Below are positions 7,034 through 9,816 of a DNA stretch of 9,816 nt, piece after piece; position 1 is the first letter of the stretch, and the number at the start of each line of letters is the position of its first letter. The notes beneath the pieces are model-generated. The model searched no databases and was not told the origin of the DNA. It saw nothing but the letters and a program-made list of their open reading frames with translations. The stretch lies in the NCBI GenBank assembly GCA_018830415.1, contig JAHJSJ010000019.1:1-9816 (forward strand). The letters run 5' to 3'. Both the position numbers and the translations under genes were made by a program. Source of the DNA: Alphaproteobacteria bacterium. Lineage in GTDB: Bacteria; Pseudomonadota; Alphaproteobacteria; Sphingomonadales; Sphingomonadaceae.

Positions 7034-7615
7034 TCATTGTGTCTGGCTTGATACCAGCAATGCGCCGCGCAGATCCCCGGCCGCGAAGCCAACCGCCTTG
7101 TCGTCCGGGTAAAGCAAGTCGATCTGCGCTTTCACTTCCGGGGCAACATTGGTCCCATGGCAAACCGCACAGGGCTGATCCTGCATCGGGATCGCCCGCA
7201 TGAAAACCTGGCGGTCTCCAATCCGGGCGGACACCACGTGAGGCTTGCCGTCCATCAGTGGCTGGCTTTCAAGCTGATTGTACAAGGAGGCAAGTTCGGC
7301 CGGAACAGCATTGCTGCTGTTGCGGTTCCGCCGGGCTATCCGGCTTACTTCGACACCGTGTTCTTCTGACAGGGACTGTTCGATGGCAGGTGCAGCGGAA
7401 TGACAGACCCCGATCGCACCGATCGGCCCGGCCTGGGTCAGCGCCGAGACCAGCTCCGCCTTCAACGTCTGCTGCTGTTGGTCGGCGATCATACTAGCCC
7501 GTTCGATGAATGCCTGATCGGGCAGTTCGGCTTCGGGCGCTGGGGCGCACCCGGAGGCAGCAAGCAACATGGCAGCGCTTGCGGCAAGCGCGTGTAGCGG
7601 GATCAGGGGGCGCAT
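7034..7615 (-). CDS. DUF3365 / Tll0287-like c-type haem lipoprotein
   Basis: This 193-residue protein has a signal sequence ending in AASGC, giving a likely lipidated Cys23 and a membrane-attached periplasmic protein. The body matches the DUF3365 (Tll0287-like) domain: AIGVCHSAAPAI around 67-78, RNRNSSNAVP at 96-105, and the c-type haem motif CAVCHG at 149-154. In the cyanobacterial Tll0287 protein this PAS-like fold carries a haem with His and Cys as axial ligands. Here His153 and Cys71, which sits in the conserved N-terminal motif, are the candidates. The family often occurs as the sensor part of signalling proteins, but here it stands alone with no kinase or cyclase domain. AGAGGA lies nine bases before ATG 7615. 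It starts 39 bases after the DUF2474 gene with no clear terminator between, so co-transcription with the oxidase is likely. Function is inferred: redox or gas sensing, or electron transfer. Confidence 0.88.
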   Translation of the reverse strand: MRPLIPLHALAASAAMLLAASGCAPAPEAELPDQAFIERASMIADQQQQTLKAELVSALTQAGPIGAIGVCHSAAPAIEQSLSEEHGVEVSRIARRNRNSSNAVPAELASLYNQLESQPLMDGKPHVVSARIGDRQVFMRAIPMQDQPCAVCHGTNVAPEVKAQIDLLYPDDKAVGFAAGDLRGALLVSSQTQ

Positions 7616-7654
7616 CGAGGGTTCCTCTGTTTTAAGTTCGGCAAAACGGGAGCT

Positions 7655-7807
7655 TCAGCTCTTCAGCCAAAGCCGCAGGATATATCCAACGACGCCCAGC
7701 GCAGCGACGCTCATCGTCCAGATGCCCGCCATCCACAACAGGCGCTGCCACAGGGGGGCGTCTTCGTCTGCGCTACCGCTTCGCTGCTTGAGCGCGGGGT
7801 TATCCAT
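7655..7807 (-). CDS. DUF2474 family small subunit of cytochrome bd oxidase (CydX-like)
   Basis: This 50-residue protein has a polar N-terminus of about 20 residues, then one transmembrane helix (about 23-46) and the C-terminal LRLWLKS. The core QRLLWMAGIW with VVGYILRLWLKS fits the DUF2474 family, small proteins encoded after the short-loop cytochrome bd genes. By analogy with CydX, it probably packs against the CydAB core and stabilises the haems. The ATG shares one base with the cydB stop (TGATG), and GAGGGG lies eight bases upstream inside cydB, which indicates tight translational coupling. A longer frame reaching 7978 exists, but it overlaps cydB and its extra part has no membrane-protein character, so the short form is chosen. 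Confidence 0.85.
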   Translation of the reverse strand: MDNPALKQRSGSADEDAPLWQRLLWMAGIWTMSVAALGVVGYILRLWLKS

Positions 7808-8805
7808 CAGTGATACCCCTCGTCGCCGACCTTGCCGCGAAACACCCAGTAACTCCACGCGGTGTAGCCCAGGATCAGCGGCAGGGTGATCGCCACGCCC
7901 ACCAGCATGAACATCTGGCTGCTGTATGGCGCGGCGGCATCCCAGATCGTCACGCTGCCGGGAATAACATGCGGCCACATGCTGACCCCCAGCCCGGCCA
8001 TGCCGAGCAGGAAGATCGCCAGGCTCATCAGGAACGGCACCGCATCCTGTCCTTTCGCCAGCCCGCGAAACAGGAAATAGACGGCGATAGCGGTCAGCAG
8101 CGGAACCTGGCTGGCGAACAATATGCTGGGCATGGTGAACCAGCGGGCGAAATATTCCGCTTCGAGGAATGGCGTGTAAAGGCTGACCGCGCCGAGCAGC
8201 GCCAGTGTGGCAATGGCGGCGCGGAAAGCCAGTTTACGGGCATGGGCCTGCGCCTCGCCATCCAGCTTCCACACCAGCCATGTGCTGCCGAGCAGGGCGT
8301 ATCCCGCGACCGTGCCCAGCCCGGTCAGCAGCGTATAAGGCGTCAGCCAGTCCCACCAGCTTCCGGCATAGGCGCGGCCTGCGACCTCGATACCTTGCAG
8401 CAGGGCGCCAAGCGTCATCCCCTGCGCCATCGCAGCGATCAGCGATCCGGCGGTAAAGGCGAAATCCCAGAACGCCCGGTGCGCCGGATCGCGCCAGCGG
8501 AATTCGAACGCCACCCCGCGAAACACCAGCCCCAGCAACATGGCGATAATCAGCGGATAGGTCGCAGGCAGGATGATGGCATAGGCGAGCGGGAAAGCGG
8601 CAAGCAGCCCGCCGCCGCCCAGCACCAGCCAGGTTTCATTGCCATCCCACACCGGCGCGATGGAGTTCATCGCCTTGTCGCGCTCCGGCCCGACGGCAAA
8701 GGTCGGGAACAGGATGCCGATACCAAGATCGAACCCGTCCATCACCACATAGGCGAATACGGCAAAGGCGATGATGAAGGCCCAGATGATAGTCAGATCG
8801 ATCAT
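7807..8805 (-). CDS. cydB: Cytochrome bd ubiquinol oxidase subunit II
   Basis: Subunit II of the quinol-oxidising, O2-reducing bd oxidase of the inner membrane, 332 residues with about eight to nine transmembrane helices. Clear family motifs are MDGFDLGIG at 22-30 and RDKAMNSIAPVWDGNETW at 42-59, followed by LVLGGGGLLAAFP. FRGVAFEFRWR and the late SMWPHVIPGSVTIWDAAAP are also typical. The length fits the cyanide-insensitive (CioB) branch, which is shorter than the E. coli protein. The start codon overlaps the cydA stop by four bases (ATGA), with GAAGGAGA upstream inside cydA. The stop overlaps the DUF2474 start by one base. The name cioB would be equally suitable. Confidence 0.96.
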   Translation of the reverse strand: MIDLTIIWAFIIAFAVFAYVVMDGFDLGIGILFPTFAVGPERDKAMNSIAPVWDGNETWLVLGGGGLLAAFPLAYAIILPATYPLIIAMLLGLVFRGVAFEFRWRDPAHRAFWDFAFTAGSLIAAMAQGMTLGALLQGIEVAGRAYAGSWWDWLTPYTLLTGLGTVAGYALLGSTWLVWKLDGEAQAHARKLAFRAAIATLALLGAVSLYTPFLEAEYFARWFTMPSILFASQVPLLTAIAVYFLFRGLAKGQDAVPFLMSLAIFLLGMAGLGVSMWPHVIPGSVTIWDAAAPYSSQMFMLVGVAITLPLILGYTAWSYWVFRGKVGDEGYH

Positions 8806-9816
8806 TGGGCGTCTCCTTCGCGCAGCTGCTCCCTGGCGAGGCCGGGGGTGATCCCGGCGGTGCGGACGGGGCCGGTCTCTGTCCGGGCGACGCCCTTCTC
8901 ACCTGCCTCCGGCGCTTTCTTCATCAGGCGAAGGATATACCAGGTGCCGACACCAAACACCGCGAAATAGACCACCACGAAGGCGAGCAGCGAAGCGCCG
9001 ACTGCGGGGGCATCGAGCGGGCTGGCCGCATCGGCGGTGCGCAGCAGGCCGTAGATGACCCAGGGCTGGCGCCCGACTTCGGTGGTGATCCACCCGGCGA
9101 TGACCGCCACGAAACCCGATGGCCCCATGGCGATGGCCGCGCGGTGGAGCCAGCCCCAGTCATAAAGCCTGCCGCGCCAGCGCGCGACAAGGCTCCACAG
9201 CCCGATGCCGAGCATGCCGAACCCGATCCCGACCATGATGCGGAAGGCCCAGAAGACGGTTCCGACCGGCGGCTCCTCATCATCGGGAATGGTGTCGAGC
9301 CCGGCCATTGGCGCGTTCAAGTCATGCTTCAGGATCAGCGAGGACGCCTTGGGAATTTCGATCGCATAGCGCACGGTCTTCGCCTCGCTATCGGGAATGC
9401 CGAACAGGATCAGCGGCGCGCCTTCGGGGTGGCTTTGGAAATGCCCCTCCATCGCCATCACCTTGGCCGGCTGATGCTCCAGCGTGTTGAGCCCGTGCAT
9501 GTCGCCAAGGAAGATCTGCACCGGGGCGACCAGCGCGGCCATCCACATCGCCATGGAGAACATCTTGCGCGCATGCAGGTTGGCGCGGTCTTTCAAGAGG
9601 TGCCACGCGCCCACCGCGCCCACCACGAAGGCGGTGGTCAGGTAAGCGGCGGTGACGGTGTGCACCAGGCGATAGGGGAAGCTGGGGTTGAACACGATAT
9701 CCCACCAGCTCTCACCCGGCAGGAACTGGCCGTTCGCGCCCAATATATGGCCGACCGGGGTCTGCATCCAGCTGTTGACCGACAGGATCCAGAAGGCGCT
9801 GACGAAAGTCCCGGCC
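8802..9816 (-). CDS. cydA: Cytochrome bd ubiquinol oxidase subunit I (5' end outside window)
   Basis: The frame is open to the right edge, so the first roughly 130 residues are missing; about 337 are visible, beginning AGTFVSAFWILSVNSWMQTP. This subunit holds the quinol site and haems b558, b595 and d. Conserved parts are YRLVHTVTAAY with the His matching the b558 ligand, GDMHGLNTLEHQPAKVMAME, FGIPDSE, FRIM with the Met matching the second b558 ligand, and EVGRQPWVIYG near the C-terminal part. The stretch between FGIPD and FWAFRIM is short, so the periplasmic Q-loop is of the short type, as in CioA-like cyanide-insensitive oxidases rather than E. coli CydA. The visible ATG at 9767 is an internal Met, not the start. 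This is the first visible gene of the minus-strand operon. The name cioA would be equally suitable. Confidence 0.96.
   Translation of the reverse strand, partial: AGTFVSAFWILSVNSWMQTPVGHILGANGQFLPGESWWDIVFNPSFPYRLVHTVTAAYLTTAFVVGAVGAWHLLKDRANLHARKMFSMAMWMAALVAPVQIFLGDMHGLNTLEHQPAKVMAMEGHFQSHPEGAPLILFGIPDSEAKTVRYAIEIPKASSLILKHDLNAPMAGLDTIPDDEEPPVGTVFWAFRIMVGIGFGMLGIGLWSLVARWRGRLYDWGWLHRAAIAMGPSGFVAVIAGWITTEVGRQPWVIYGLLRTADAASPLDAPAVGASLLAFVVVYFAVFGVGTWYILRLMKKAPEAGEKGVARTETGPVRTAGITPGLAREQLREGDAQ

Noticed and set aside
7808..7978. Extended N-terminus of the DUF2474 protein
   Set aside because: The extra 57 residues overlap cydB out of frame and look like shadow translation. The ATG at 7807 has its own well-spaced GAGGGG.
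7810..8970. Plus-strand 386-codon frame opposite cydB and the end of cydA
   Set aside because: It is exactly antisense to well-conserved oxidase genes. Its product is rich in Gln, Arg, His and Gly, which is typical of the complement of GC-rich membrane-protein codons.

Overview
The window is GC-rich, densely coding DNA that looks like an alphaproteobacterial chromosome, most likely Sphingomonadales (Erythrobacter, Novosphingobium or Sphingomonas type). The clues are a TonB-dependent receptor of the Caulobacter/Xanthomonas class, a short-loop cytochrome bd oxidase with a DUF2474 small subunit, and the codon usage. This assignment is inference, because no rRNA or marker gene is present.

Left, plus strand (1-2594): the 3' end of an FtsX/DevC-type ABC permease, its LolD/DevA-type ATPase, and a NodT/OprM-type outer-membrane efflux lipoprotein. 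Together they look like most of a tripartite ABC export system. The periplasmic adaptor would be expected upstream, outside the window.

Middle, plus strand (2595-6389): a 867-residue TonB-dependent receptor, a 132-base intergenic region with two clear inverted repeats, and a secreted 283-residue protein whose repeats suggest a beta-propeller. The receptor and the secreted protein may form a small uptake unit for an unknown substrate.

Right, minus strand (6459-9816, read right to left): cydA/cioA (its 5' end lies off the window), cydB/cioB, a 50-residue DUF2474 subunit, a DUF3365 (Tll0287-like) c-type haem lipoprotein and a membrane-anchored cytochrome c'. The first three overlap or touch and form a quinol oxidase operon. 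The two haem proteins follow on the same strand after gaps of 39 and 92 bases. They are the most interesting part of the window, because a quinol oxidase does not need a c-type cytochrome to supply its electrons, so they may have a gas-binding, NO-protection or redox-sensing role.

The two gene blocks converge at 6390-6458. I found no mobile element, tRNA, rRNA or CRISPR array, and no clearly undescribed multi-gene system. Most genes belong to recognisable families.
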